Positions 51,987 to 60,963 are shown, numbered from the stretch's first letter. The stretch is 64,000 nt of DNA from Akkermansia sp. (GCA_017435365.1 JAFSFD010000023.1:1-64000), one strand, 5' to 3'. Made by a program: numbers and translations. The notes: a model not told the origin generated them from the sequence alone.

Positions 51987-53909
51987 ATGTCTGAACCGAA
52001 AGAACGCAAGACCCTGGAGGAACGCAACCAGGCAAGCGACCTGGAGCGCCTGCGCCATTCCTGTGCGCACGTGCTGGCCGCTGCCGTTTGCCGTATCTGG
52101 CCCCAGGCCCAGCTGGCCGCAGGTCCCGCCATTGAGAATGGCTTCTATTACGACATTGAACTTGACCACAACATTTCCACCGCCGAGTTTGAACTGATTG
52201 AGGCGGAAATGAAGAAAATCGTCAAGGAGAACCAGACTTTCGAACGAACTACCGTCACCCGCGATGAGGCCATGGCCCTGGCTCAGAGCGGTGAACTGGG
52301 CGCCGGCGGCCCCCGCGATGTCGCGTCCAAATTCAAGGTGGACCTGCTCAACCGCATCCCTGAGGGCGAGGAAATCTCCATCTTCCGCAACGGTGAGTTC
52401 ACCGACCTCTGCGCCGGTCCCCACGTGGGCCGCACCGGCAACTGCAAGGCTTTCAAGATTATGAGCGTGGCCTCCGCCTACTACATGGGCGACGCCAGCG
52501 GCCCCCGCCTGCAGCGCATCTACGGCACCTGCTTCCCGAACCGCACCCAGCTGGACGAGCACCTCGCCCGCCTGGAGGAAGCCAAGAAGCGCGACCACCG
52601 CCGCCTCGGCCGCGAGATGGGGCTCTTCACCATTGATGAGATGGTGGGGCAGGGCCTTGTGCTCTGGAAGCCGAAAGGCTCCATCATCCGCCGCGAGCTG
52701 CAGGACTTCATCACCGAGGAGCTCGACCGCATCGGCTACTCCCAGGTATTCACCCCCAACATCGGCAAGCTGGATCTCTACATGACCTCCGGCCACTGGG
52801 AGCACTACAAGGAAAGCCAGTTCCCGCCCATCCCCGACCCGGATGACTTCAAGCGCCTGCGCGATGAGAATGCCTCCTGCGCCGACCTCTTCAACGCGCT
52901 GGATACCCGCACCATCAGCGGCTTCATGCTCAAGCCCATGAACTGCCCGCACCACATCCGCATCTATGCGAATGATCCGCACTCCTACCGCGACCTGCCT
53001 GTGCGTCTGGCCGAGTTCGGCACCGTGTACCGCTGGGAGCAGAGCGGCGAGCTGGGCGGCATGACCCGCGTGCGCGGCTTCACTCAGGACGATGCGCACA
53101 TCTTCTGCCGCCCCGACCAGATCAAGGCGGAGGTGCAGCAGTGCATCGGCATCGTGAAGCACATCCTCGGTACCCTGCAGATGAATGATTTCCGCGTGCG
53201 CCTTTCCCTGCGCGACAAGGATTACTCTGACCCGAAGTATGTGGGCACCGTCGAGAACTGGAAGCTTTCCGAGCAGGCTCTCCGCGAGGTGCTCTCCGAG
53301 GAAGGGTTCGACTTCATCGAGGCTGAGAACGAGGCCGCATTCTACGGCCCGAAGATTGACTTTATTGTGCGCGACGTCATCGGCCGTGACTGGCAGCTGG
53401 GCACTGTGCAGGTGGACTATAACCTGCCGGAGCGGTTCGACCTCACCTACACCGGGGCCGATAACAAGCCGCACCGCCCGGTCATGATTCACCGCGCCCC
53501 CTTCGGCTCCATGGAGCGCTTCACCGGCCTGCTTATCGAGCACTTTGCCGGCAAGTTCCCCACCTGGCTCGCCCCCGAGCAGGTGCGCGTGCTCCCCATT
53601 TCCGACAAGGTGGCCGACTTTGCCGAGCAGCTCCGCGCCAAGCTTGCGAACAAGTTTATCCGCGTGAAGCTTGATGACGCTCCCGACAAGATTGGTGCCA
53701 AGATTCGCAACGCCCGCCTCGACCGCGTGCCCTATATGCTTGTGGTCGGCCAGCGCGAGGCCGAGGAAGGCAAGGTCTCCGTTCGCCACCGCGAGCTCGA
53801 CGTCGTCGGCACCATGGGGGTAGATGAATTCATCGAGGCCCTCGAACAGGAAATCAGCCAGCGTCTCATCCGGCCTGCGCTGCAACCCCAGGTAAAAGAA
53901 CAACAATAA
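51987..53909 (+). CDS. thrS: Threonyl-tRNA synthetase lacking the N-terminal TGS domain
   Basis: 640 residues. Only about 20 residues precede the editing domain, so the TGS domain of E. coli ThrRS is absent; length is made up by an insertion near residue 275-320 (PDPDDFKRLRDENASC). Zinc ligands are in KPMNCPHH, QDDAHIF and MIHRAPFG. Motif 2 is VYRWEQSGEL and motif 3 GSMERFTGLL. The editing site keeps one His of HxxxH (CAHVLAAA) and CAGPH. It precedes infC by 84 nt, a classic arrangement. Confidence 0.95.
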   Translation: MSEPKERKTLEERNQASDLERLRHSCAHVLAAAVCRIWPQAQLAAGPAIENGFYYDIELDHNISTAEFELIEAEMKKIVKENQTFERTTVTRDEAMALAQSGELGAGGPRDVASKFKVDLLNRIPEGEEISIFRNGEFTDLCAGPHVGRTGNCKAFKIMSVASAYYMGDASGPRLQRIYGTCFPNRTQLDEHLARLEEAKKRDHRRLGREMGLFTIDEMVGQGLVLWKPKGSIIRRELQDFITEELDRIGYSQVFTPNIGKLDLYMTSGHWEHYKESQFPPIPDPDDFKRLRDENASCADLFNALDTRTISGFMLKPMNCPHHIRIYANDPHSYRDLPVRLAEFGTVYRWEQSGELGGMTRVRGFTQDDAHIFCRPDQIKAEVQQCIGIVKHILGTLQMNDFRVRLSLRDKDYSDPKYVGTVENWKLSEQALREVLSEEGFDFIEAENEAAFYGPKIDFIVRDVIGRDWQLGTVQVDYNLPERFDLTYTGADNKPHRPVMIHRAPFGSMERFTGLLIEHFAGKFPTWLAPEQVRVLPISDKVADFAEQLRAKLANKFIRVKLDDAPDKIGAKIRNARLDRVPYMLVVGQREAEEGKVSVRHRELDVVGTMGVDEFIEALEQEISQRLIRPALQPQVKEQQ

Positions 53910-53993
53910 GAAAATCTCTCCGCCGCAGCAGGGGCCGGACCGTGTGCCACCCCGCTGCGGCAGAATCCCAGGACTAACCAACAACACACACAA

Positions 53994-54659
53994 GTGGCAG
54001 CCCCCCAGAAACCCAGTAAACCCGCCAATCGCCCCCAGCGCGGCGACAAAGGCGCCAGCAAAACACCGCAGATTCGCGTCAACGACCGTATCCGCGCACC
54101 GAAGGTACGAGTCGTCACCGCCAAGGGTGACCAGCTCGGCGTCATGGCCACCCGCGATGCTCTCGCCAAGGCCAAGGAAATCGGACTTGACCTCGTAGAG
54201 GTAGCCCCGAATGCAGACCCGCCCGTATGCCGGCTTATCGACTATGGTAAGTTCAAGTACATGCAGGCCAAACTGCAGAAGAATAACAAGTCCAAAGTGA
54301 CCAAGATGAAGGAAGTGAAACTCCGCGTCGGTACGGACGTCAATGACTACAACGTCAAGATGGCCCGCACGGAACAGTTCCTGGACCACGGTCACAAGGT
54401 GCGCTTCCAGCTTCGTTTCCGCAACCGCGAAAATGCTCACCGCGAACTGGGCCTGGATGTCATGGCCAAGGTAGTGGAGGACATGAAGACCATGGGCCAG
54501 GTGGATCAGCCCGCCAAGCTCGCCGGCAACACCGTCACCATGGTACTCGCCCCGCTGCCCGCCAATCAGCGTGTCAAGAAGTTCAAGAAGTACGAGGAGG
54601 CCGATTTCGACGCTGAGTCTGATGAATTCGATGCCACCGACGATGTGAGCGAGGAATAA
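53994..54659 (+). CDS. infC: Translation initiation factor IF-3
   Basis: 221 residues, longer than E. coli IF-3 (180) through N-terminal (1-27) and acidic C-terminal (about 200-221) tails. The core begins QIRVNDRIRAPKVRVVTAKG and holds LVEVAPNADPPVCRLIDYGK and MKEVKLRVGTDVNDYNVK. It selects the start codon and splits ribosomes. The start is a GTG; no ATG or ATT fits, so the rare AUU control seen in E. coli is not visible. A strong terminator follows. Confidence 0.95.
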   Translation: MAAPQKPSKPANRPQRGDKGASKTPQIRVNDRIRAPKVRVVTAKGDQLGVMATRDALAKAKEIGLDLVEVAPNADPPVCRLIDYGKFKYMQAKLQKNNKSKVTKMKEVKLRVGTDVNDYNVKMARTEQFLDHGHKVRFQLRFRNRENAHRELGLDVMAKVVEDMKTMGQVDQPAKLAGNTVTMVLAPLPANQRVKKFKKYEEADFDAESDEFDATDDVSEE

Positions 54660-54690
54660 TGCCGATTCCCGCCCTCGGGAACAACTTCCG

Positions 54691-54725
54691 GCCCTGCAAG
54701 TGAGCCCCACTTGCAGGGCGTTTTT
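54691..54725 (+). terminator. Rho-independent terminator of thrS-infC
   Basis: A perfect 12-bp stem (54691-54702 with 54708-54719) with a 5-nt loop, followed by GTTTTT. It overlaps the last two bases of the converging umuD gene. Confidence 0.9.
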
Positions 54726-55125
54726 ATGGGTGTAGGCTTTTGATGACGAACGTAACGACACCGAAGAACTCGGCTCCGCTGGCGGGTGTTATTTCGATGG
54801 GCTGGTAGGCCGGGTTTTCTGGGAGGAGCCGGACTTCCTTTTCGTGCATTTCCAAGCGTTTGACGGTAAATTCACCATTCAGCGCGGCGATGATGATGGC
54901 GCCGTTGGTCACGGTGACACTGCGGTCTACCACCAGGATATCCCCATCGTCAATGCCTGCGCCGGTCATGCTGTCGCCGCGGGCGCGAACAAAGTAGGTG
55001 GCCGCCGGGTGGCGCACGCAGAGCCGGTTCAAATCCAGGGTGCCATTTAACTCGCCGACTGCAGGTGAGGGAAAGCCCGCTGCCACACTTTCTGCAAAGA
55101 AGGGGATGTTGGATTCACCTGCCAT
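54724..55125 (-). CDS. umuD: SOS mutagenesis protein UmuD (orphan)
   Basis: 133 residues, close to E. coli UmuD (139). A cleavage site is at AAG-FPSPA (after Ala16); the catalytic Ser52 (GDSM) and Lys89 (FTVKR) are 37 apart, as in E. coli. Cleavage yields UmuD', a partner of the lesion-bypass polymerase UmuC. No umuC lies next to it. The ATG at 55125 is 6 nt after the -10 box; a longer in-frame start would include the promoter. Confidence 0.9.
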   Translation of the reverse strand: MAGESNIPFFAESVAAGFPSPAVGELNGTLDLNRLCVRHPAATYFVRARGDSMTGAGIDDGDILVVDRSVTVTNGAIIIAALNGEFTVKRLEMHEKEVRLLPENPAYQPIEITPASGAEFFGVVTFVIKSLHP

Positions 55126-55131
55126 GCGGCG

Positions 55132-55161
55132 ATTGTAGCATACCGGGGCTCCTGCATACAA
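55132..55161 (-). promoter_or_regulatory. umuD promoter overlapping a palindromic operator
   Basis: On the minus strand: -35 TTGTAT (55156-55161), 18-nt spacer, -10 TACAAT (55132-55137). The -35 sits in the perfect palindrome TGCAT-ACA-ATGCA (55153-55165), a good candidate for a repressor site such as that of LexA, although its sequence is not the E. coli SOS box. Confidence 0.55.
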
Positions 55162-55163
55162 TG

Positions 55164-55195
55164 CAAAAAAATGCCACCCGGAAAACGGGTGGCAT
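55164..55195 (-). terminator. Terminator of the 55221-56189 gene
   Basis: A perfect 10-bp stem (55171-55180 with 55186-55195) with loop GAAAA, followed on the minus strand by seven T. The umuD operator palindrome begins at once after it. Confidence 0.85.
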
Positions 55196-55220
55196 GAAAT
55201 GGGTGAGGCTCGCGGGGTGT

Positions 55221-56189
55221 TCAGAAGCTGTCGGCGGCATTCATGTGTCCCTCAGGGGTGGTGGGGGCCGGAGCGGGGGCCGGCGTGGTTTCCGGGGTGG
55301 GAATGGGAGTATCACCGGGCTGCACCACGGGATTGTTGTTGTGCTCGATGATGGTATCGTCATTCTCATCCTCTGCAGCTTCCTGGCGGGCCTGTTCCTC
55401 GCTGGTGGGGGCGGGGGCGGCGGCCGGGGCTGCAGGGGCAGGTGCTGCGGCCGGGGCGAGCGGCTGGCGGGTGACCGGGTCTACCTCCACACCATTGATA
55501 ATCATGCGGGTCTTAATCTGGCCGGTGGCGGGGTCGTACACGCGGCTGGTCTGAACCGTCTGCATCTGCGGGCCATTGGCGCCGCCTGTTGTGAAGGAAA
55601 AGGAGGAGCTGCTGCTGGAGTATTGCACACTGCCGACGGCTGCCGGCTGCTGAGCACCGGGAATGGGCAGGGGGGCAGGTGTGGCTGCGGGGGCTGCCGG
55701 CTGGGCATTGCGGCGGGCCAGGCGGGCGCACACGCGGATGGATTCGCCCTCCTGACCGGTGATGAGGTAGAGGTGGTCAACGCGCATGACTACTTCCTCA
55801 CCGGGCTGCAGGCTGGAAATGGTATCTACGTTTTCTGCGGGTTGGCCGGGCAGTTCCTTGTTCATGGCAATAGTGAACTGCATGCCGGGCACCAGCTGAC
55901 CATCGCCGATGCGGTTGAAACGACGGTAGGCCAGGTTGTTGATTACCTGGAATACGCCCACCTGCACGGTAGTGGGCTCGCTCTGGTCGACCCGCTGCAC
56001 GGCCAGATCTCGCAACCCGACAAAGCTGGCATTCACCGTGTTGGAGGCCATCAGGTCGCAGTTGCCACGCGCCTGCATGGGCATGAGTCCTGTGGGCATG
56101 GGGCGCAAGGCGGGGGCATTGTTTGCCAGCAGCATAGGAGTACTCATGGCCAGTGCCATGACCGAGCTAAGTGTGATGATTCTGCTCAT
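55221..56189 (-). CDS. Secreted Pro/Ala-rich protein with FlgT-like features
   Basis: 322 residues from the ATG at 56189 (a GTG at 56207 is possible). Signal peptide about 1-22, ending LLANN. The folded part spans about 25-160 (VNASFVGLRDLAVQRVDQSE, VVMRVDHLYLITGQEGESIR). A Ser-run SSSSSSFSF and long Pro/Ala stretches with PAPAPAP follow, then an acidic patch. This low-complexity half is likely disordered and periplasmic. The exact family is not recognised; FlgT-like is only a fold impression. Confidence 0.6.
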   Translation of the reverse strand: MSRIITLSSVMALAMSTPMLLANNAPALRPMPTGLMPMQARGNCDLMASNTVNASFVGLRDLAVQRVDQSEPTTVQVGVFQVINNLAYRRFNRIGDGQLVPGMQFTIAMNKELPGQPAENVDTISSLQPGEEVVMRVDHLYLITGQEGESIRVCARLARRNAQPAAPAATPAPLPIPGAQQPAAVGSVQYSSSSSSFSFTTGGANGPQMQTVQTSRVYDPATGQIKTRMIINGVEVDPVTRQPLAPAAAPAPAAPAAAPAPTSEEQARQEAAEDENDDTIIEHNNNPVVQPGDTPIPTPETTPAPAPAPTTPEGHMNAADSF

Positions 56190-56231
56190 GATTATACTTG
56201 TTGACACAAGAGGTACGCAGATTGTTCAGAT

Positions 56232-56259
56232 AATCTATCAGATTTCCTGCTTTTGTCAG
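56232..56259 (-). promoter_or_regulatory. Possible promoter of the 55221-56189 gene
   Basis: On the minus strand: -35 CTGACA (56254-56259), 16-nt spacer, -10 TAGATT (56232-56237). It overlaps the 3' end of the flavodoxin-fold gene. Confidence 0.4.
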
Positions 56260-56795
56260 CGACTCTGCTGCAGATGCTTGGCGAGCCGCTGGGCGTGCTG
56301 GCGGGCTTTTTCGGTGATTTCGGCCAGCAGCTGTGGGTCATTACGCATCTGGTAGGAAACCCCGCCGGTGCCGATGCTGCCGCCCCAGTTCATACCGGTG
56401 AACTGGCAGGTGGCCTTCAGGTTTCCGAAGAAATCTTCCCAGGGCAGTGCCTCGGCCGGGGCTCCGGTGGTGTAGGAAACGACCAGGGTTTTGCCCTTCA
56501 GCTTGTCGCCGGTGCTGCCGTGCGAGAATCCGTGCAGGAAGGTCTCCTCCATCCAGCGGTGCAGCAGAGAGGGCATGGAGAACCAGTACACAGGGAATTG
56601 CAGCACGATGACATCTGCCCACAGCAGTTTTTCCTGCTCGGCGGCGGCGTCAATCCTGAAATCCGGGTACAGGCGGTCCAGATACACGATGCGGCATGCC
56701 GGCAGAAGCTTTTCAATCTGCTCCAGTATGGTGACATTGGCTACGGAATCGCTGGTGGTGTTTGTGTGGCCGGAGATGATGAGGATATTTTTCAT
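56256..56795 (-). CDS. Flavodoxin-fold NAD(P)H:quinone oxidoreductase-like protein
   Basis: 179 residues. The start KNILIISGHTNTTSDSVAN holds the FMN-phosphate loop pattern of the MdaB/KefF/NQO family. ADVIVLQFPVYWFSMPSLLHRWMEE and LVVSYTTGAP are typical family blocks. It would reduce quinones or act as KefF-like regulator; no Kef channel lies nearby. Its promoter is strong and the gene is monocistronic. Confidence 0.85.
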   Translation of the reverse strand: MKNILIISGHTNTTSDSVANVTILEQIEKLLPACRIVYLDRLYPDFRIDAAAEQEKLLWADVIVLQFPVYWFSMPSLLHRWMEETFLHGFSHGSTGDKLKGKTLVVSYTTGAPAEALPWEDFFGNLKATCQFTGMNWGGSIGTGGVSYQMRNDPQLLAEITEKARQHAQRLAKHLQQSR

Positions 56796-56806
56796 GGTTG
56801 AGAGTA

Positions 56807-56834
56807 ATTATAGGGGAAGTGAGGAATAAATCAA
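56807..56834 (-). promoter_or_regulatory. Promoter of the flavodoxin-fold gene
   Basis: On the minus strand: -35 TTGATT (56829-56834), 16-nt spacer, consensus -10 TATAAT (56807-56812), 11 nt before the ATG. Confidence 0.65.
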
Positions 56835-56850
56835 GGCTGTTTTAGAATTG

Positions 56851-57636
56851 TTATAAATCGAGCTTGATTGATGAACCGGATGAAAACGAGTTAAGGCGCT
56901 CTCGAAGAGTTGATTTGAGGAAGTTGAAGGCGGGGTCGCCGGTGCAGTGAGCAGTGTAGTATAGGGTTTGAAATTGCGCCAGTGCATCAGCCACTGTGGG
57001 GAGCTTCTGCAGCGGTGTGCGCATGAGGTGGAAACCACCCACGAGGATATCCGGTCTGAAGTGGGCCGTGATGTTGAGGATGCCGCGGTGCGAGCAGCCG
57101 CTGAAGAGAACGCGCCTGCCGTTTTCCTCAATGAGGAGGTAGAGCTCGTGCCGGAAGTCATCAGGCACGTGGGTGTTGCCTCGCAGGGTGCTCATGCCGT
57201 TTGCCGGCGTGGGATATGCCTGCGGCACGGTGCCTGCGGTATGCAGGGTGATACCGGGGGCGAGCTCCGACACAGCAGCGGGCACGGGCAGGAAGCGCTC
57301 GTGCTCCGTCAGCTCTGCCGGCAGCCCGATATCCTTTCCCGCTGCGTTGAAATGCGGTTCTGCGGCATGCGGGCTTGCCCAGACCGGGCTATGTGGGTTG
57401 AGCTCCAGAAAGCGCAGCAGGCCACCGCCGTGGTCGTAGTGGCCGTGGGAGAGCACTGCGGCGTCGACCCTGCCGAGGTCGAGCCCCATGCGCGCGGCAT
57501 TCTCCGCAAAGGCGGGGCTGGCTCCGGCATCGAAGAGGATGCGGTGAGAGCCTGTTTCAATGAGCAGGCTGAGTCCGTGCTCAGCTACGAGCTCCGGGGC
57601 GGAGCTGGTATTTTCGATGAGGCAATGGATTTTCAT
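56851..57636 (-). CDS. MBL-fold metallo-hydrolase
   Basis: 261 residues. The metal motif is SHGHYDHGGG near residue 64, with later ligand positions in NTHVPDDF, FSGCSHRGILN and YTAHCTGDPAF. The N-terminal EHGLSLLIETGSHRILFDAG and the SGCSHRG segment match the family of dihydropterin/methanopterin-related MBL proteins. Substrate unknown. Its ATG overlaps the GNAT stop by 4 nt, so it is coupled to that gene. Confidence 0.85.
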   Translation of the reverse strand: MKIHCLIENTSSAPELVAEHGLSLLIETGSHRILFDAGASPAFAENAARMGLDLGRVDAAVLSHGHYDHGGGLLRFLELNPHSPVWASPHAAEPHFNAAGKDIGLPAELTEHERFLPVPAAVSELAPGITLHTAGTVPQAYPTPANGMSTLRGNTHVPDDFRHELYLLIEENGRRVLFSGCSHRGILNITAHFRPDILVGGFHLMRTPLQKLPTVADALAQFQTLYYTAHCTGDPAFNFLKSTLRERLNSFSSGSSIKLDL

Positions 57637-58064
57637 GGGACCCAGCGCATGTGAAGCTCTACGGCACCGGTTGCGGAATCGGTGCTGCGGGCGGTGATGG
57701 AAAAGCCGTGGTATTTGTAGAAATGCACAGAGTCGGCGTTGAGCTCGTACACGCGGAGGGTGAGTTCGCGGTGAAGCTGCTGGGCGCGGCGGAGCAGGGC
57801 GCTGCCATAGCCTTTCCCTTGCGCATCGGGATGCACAAAGAGGGCGGCTATGTGGCGCCCGAGCATGGAGATGAAGGCGCGGGGGCGGCCTGCGTCATCC
57901 TCCAGCACCAGGTTCTCGCTCTGCGGCAGGTATTCCTGCTCCATGCGGCTGCGGTTGGCGTACCAGTATCCGGCCGGGATGAAGGGGTGCGCCGGCAGGG
58001 TGGCCGCCAGCCATATATCGGCCAGCGGCGCGGCATCCCTGCTCTGGTAGGCGCGTATCAGCAC
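57633..58064 (-). CDS. GNAT acetyltransferase, YjaB/YiaC-like
   Basis: 143 residues. GNAT core: ALFVHPDAQGKGYGSALL (acetyl-CoA loop Q/GxGxG/A) and YELNADSVHFYKYHGF. The middle YWYANRSRMEQEYLPQSENL resembles YjaB. Acetylates an unknown amine. It abuts the GH84 stop codon directly and overlaps the MBL gene by 4 nt, so all three are co-transcribed. Confidence 0.85.
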   Translation of the reverse strand: MLIRAYQSRDAAPLADIWLAATLPAHPFIPAGYWYANRSRMEQEYLPQSENLVLEDDAGRPRAFISMLGRHIAALFVHPDAQGKGYGSALLRRAQQLHRELTLRVYELNADSVHFYKYHGFSITARSTDSATGAVELHMRWVP

Positions 58065-60917
58065 TTACTTGAAGATGACTTCGTTGAGGAAGCTGTGCTG
58101 CTTTTTCGGGTGGTGCAGCTTCACCTCGGTGGCTCCCGGATCCAGCTTGTAACGGCTCACATGTTCGCCTTCGCTGGTGAGAGTGGCACCGGAGACCTGG
58201 CACTGGATGTTACCTACGGTAATCAACTCCTGTGCTCCGGCGGGCACCGGCATGGTGACATCCAGTGCAGCCTTGCCGCAGAGGTAGGCTGTGGCGATAT
58301 CGCCATCGCTGATGCTGCGGGTATCGGTGTCGAAGGCATCTTCGGTGATGCCGATGTTGAAGATGGTGAGCTTCACCTCTTGCTCACTGTTGCCTGAATT
58401 GACCAGGTTCATGGCAGTGATTCGCTCGCGGGGCAACTGGTCCTTTTTCACGAAGATACGATGGTTCTTCACTTCAGCCTGTATCTGGTGCTCCTTGCCG
58501 GATTCCAGCGAGAGGGAAAGGTGCCCCCACTCTCCGATGTCTCCGTTTTCCAGATTCAGCTGTATCCACTCGGGAGCAATCGGGGTCGGAAGTCGCAGGG
58601 AGATGACGCCCTGCGGCTGAAGGCGGAATACTTCCATCACGCGGTTGATGCCGATTTCCGTATTGGTGGTATGGGCCGTCAGGTTGCAGCCCTCCACATT
58701 GGTGTCCACATAGGGGGGGAGTGAGCGGTTTACGGCAAACTCACAGATGGAGAGCCAATTCGGGCGCGGTGTCAGAATGCGGAATCGCACGTAGCGGGCG
58801 CGGAGCGGATTCTTCGAGAGGTCGACTACGGCCATGTTGCCATACTGGGGACTGCCCACCTGCTGCCAGGTGGCGCCATCGTCGGAGACTTCAAATATGC
58901 CGCAGTCGGGGTAATCCCGCTGGCGGGGGCCACCCATGACCATGCTGATGTTGTTGATGGAAACAGGCGAGCCGTGATCCAGGCAGTACCACTGGTCCTT
59001 TTTCTGGAATCCGTTGTTGGACCAGAATGTATTGGTGCGTCCGTCCTTGATTTTGGCGGCATCCTCATTCGGGTTGCCGCAGGAGGCGGTGAACCTGGCT
59101 TCCGGGCGTTTCTGCCCGGAAAGCTCGGCATACACGCGGGCATTCAGGTAGGAGAAGGCTGCATTTAACACCGGGGTCATGGCGTAGGCCGCCACTTCCA
59201 CATCGTCCACCATGCGCACACCGCTGCCGGACCACTCGCTGCGCAGGGTGGAGCGCATGTCGTAGAGCGCCTTCACCGTGTCGAAGAAGTAGTGGAAGAG
59301 GTATTCGTCCTTGGTGGCAAAGGCGGTCATGACGGAGGCTCCGGCCACCCCGCAGAGTTCGAATTGGTCGAGCCAGGGGCGGATTTCCTGGCAGAGCCCG
59401 GCCACGGGGTTGCTGGTGTGTTTGAGTTCGCGGGCCGCGCTTACCATGCGGTCGAACTCCAGCTGCAGCAACTGCCCGGCTTTCATATCCGGTTTATCGG
59501 CGGCGATGCTGTCGATGAACGCCTGGGCGGTGGGGGCGATATCGACCGATTCTTCGCGGAAATAGCCGTGGACATTCGGCAGCAGGTAGGAATTGTGGTC
59601 GCAGAATACCTTCATGGCTTCGCGGTGGCGCGGATAAAGGCGGCGCAGACCTGCTTCCCAGGTTGTGACTGATTCGAAATCATCAATATTCCAGGTATAG
59701 TTGGCCACACCGAAAAGACCGACCTTGCTGGCCTCAGCGTGTTCCATCGGGTTAGCCACAAAGCCGCTCATCTGCTCCTTCATTTCCGGGGCGGTGTCCA
59801 GCCCGTAGGTGCGGCCCATGGAAAGGCGGCTGCGTTTGAAGTCGTTGCAGGGCCAGTTCCACCAGATGAACGTGGGGCGCTGCACGCGCTCATTCACCCA
59901 CTTCTGCCCCGGGAGGGTGATATCGTGCACCACGGTGTCGCCTGTCCACATCACGGGGATGCTTTTATCCAGCCCGGAACCGAGGGTGCGCAGGAATTTA
60001 TCATTTGTCCAGCCGCGGTTGTAGCCCGTGGGACACATGATGAGGGTCTGGTTCACATCCGGATGCTTGCGGATGAAGTTTTCCAGAATGTAGTTCGTGA
60101 GCTGCACCTGGCGCTCAGCCTTGCCGATTTCGCCGCTGGAGTCATCTACCAGCACGCCGAAATCCCGCACCCCAAGGTCGTACATCTGCTTCAGCTTGGT
60201 GCAAAGTGCGTCCAGCTGGTTGCGGCCGCCGTTTTCCTGCCAGCGCACGGTGTTGGCAGGGTGAATCGCCCAGACAAAACGCACATAATTGCGGTGCGCA
60301 TATGCAATGAGGTCTTTCAATTCTGCGGCTTTTTCCTGGGGGTAGGGTTTGTAGCAGCCCTTGCCGTGGTGGTAGGGGTCGTCTTTCGGGGCGTAGATGT
60401 AGGTGTTCATCTTGTTGCGCCCCATGAAGCGGAAGATGGAGCAGCGGGATTCAAAGCTCCACGGTGCGCCGTAGTAGCCCTCCACCACACCGCGGGAGGG
60501 AAGGTCCGGCCAGTCTACCAGAATACCCATGGGCAGCTCGCCCAGCTGGGTTACCTCGCGCAGGCTTTTATCCGCAAATACGTCGTTATGCGCTATCGTG
60601 GCATCCTGCACATTGTAAAGCATCTGGATGATGGATTGCCGGGCATAGTAGCGCCCGGTCTCATCATTTGCGTAGATGGTGAGCTTGCCTGGTGTGATAT
60701 CGATGGCGTAGCCTTCCGGGACGTTGGGCAGGCGCTCCCATAGCCCTCCCTTACTTTCTGCGGTGCGCATGAGTATCTGCACCTCTTTCACCCGGGTGGT
60801 GACAGAGCGCATGCCGTTGTGCTGCGGCTGGGGATAAATGACTACCGCTTCGGCAGGCAGAAGCGAGAACAATGCGCAGGAGAGCGCGCAGAGTGCGGAT
60901 TTGAAATGCAGTTTCAT
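58065..60917 (-). CDS. Secreted GH84 beta-N-acetylglucosaminidase with F5/8 C (CBM32-like) domain
   Basis: 950 residues. Signal peptide about 1-24. The N-terminal GH84 accessory domain (about 25-135) leads to the catalytic barrel, which starts RGVVEGYYGAPW (142-153) and contains the catalytic Asp pair Asp258-Asp259 in VLVDDSSGEI. YTWNIDDFES is the late family motif. An F5/8 type C domain follows (about 610-740; KIKDGRTNTFWSNNG, PVSINNISMVMGG, ARYVRFRI). It removes terminal beta-GlcNAc from host glycans such as mucin, using the substrate's acetamido group. First gene of a GH84-GNAT-MBL operon. Confidence 0.93.
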   Translation of the reverse strand: MKLHFKSALCALSCALFSLLPAEAVVIYPQPQHNGMRSVTTRVKEVQILMRTAESKGGLWERLPNVPEGYAIDITPGKLTIYANDETGRYYARQSIIQMLYNVQDATIAHNDVFADKSLREVTQLGELPMGILVDWPDLPSRGVVEGYYGAPWSFESRCSIFRFMGRNKMNTYIYAPKDDPYHHGKGCYKPYPQEKAAELKDLIAYAHRNYVRFVWAIHPANTVRWQENGGRNQLDALCTKLKQMYDLGVRDFGVLVDDSSGEIGKAERQVQLTNYILENFIRKHPDVNQTLIMCPTGYNRGWTNDKFLRTLGSGLDKSIPVMWTGDTVVHDITLPGQKWVNERVQRPTFIWWNWPCNDFKRSRLSMGRTYGLDTAPEMKEQMSGFVANPMEHAEASKVGLFGVANYTWNIDDFESVTTWEAGLRRLYPRHREAMKVFCDHNSYLLPNVHGYFREESVDIAPTAQAFIDSIAADKPDMKAGQLLQLEFDRMVSAARELKHTSNPVAGLCQEIRPWLDQFELCGVAGASVMTAFATKDEYLFHYFFDTVKALYDMRSTLRSEWSGSGVRMVDDVEVAAYAMTPVLNAAFSYLNARVYAELSGQKRPEARFTASCGNPNEDAAKIKDGRTNTFWSNNGFQKKDQWYCLDHGSPVSINNISMVMGGPRQRDYPDCGIFEVSDDGATWQQVGSPQYGNMAVVDLSKNPLRARYVRFRILTPRPNWLSICEFAVNRSLPPYVDTNVEGCNLTAHTTNTEIGINRVMEVFRLQPQGVISLRLPTPIAPEWIQLNLENGDIGEWGHLSLSLESGKEHQIQAEVKNHRIFVKKDQLPRERITAMNLVNSGNSEQEVKLTIFNIGITEDAFDTDTRSISDGDIATAYLCGKAALDVTMPVPAGAQELITVGNIQCQVSGATLTSEGEHVSRYKLDPGATEVKLHHPKKQHSFLNEVIFK

Positions 60918-60935
60918 GGCGTCTGTATCAGTTCA

Positions 60936-60955
60936 AATGGAGCTGTTCCTCCATT
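60936..60955 (-). promoter_or_regulatory. Leader hairpin before GH84 gene
   Basis: AATGGAG and CTCCATT (60936-60942 with 60949-60955) pair around a 6-nt loop in the 5' leader. On the mRNA the GGAG it contains is sequestered, but it is 20 nt from the start codon, so the effect on translation is uncertain. Confidence 0.3.
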
Positions 60956-60963
60956 AATCACTC

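Noticed and set aside
51987-53909. ThrRS editing site with only one His of HxxxH (CAHVLAAA)
   Set aside because: Other bacteria, for example Bacillus subtilis, also lack the second His, and the CxxxH half is intact, so loss of editing cannot be claimed.
51894-54761. A 955-codon open frame antisense to thrS and infC
   Set aside because: It mirrors the codon structure of strongly conserved thrS and infC; long antisense frames are common in GC-rich genes, and no family is recognisable in it.
55221-56189. Pro/Ala-rich stretches as DNA tandem repeats
   Set aside because: The DNA is only compositionally biased; no fixed repeat unit is kept.
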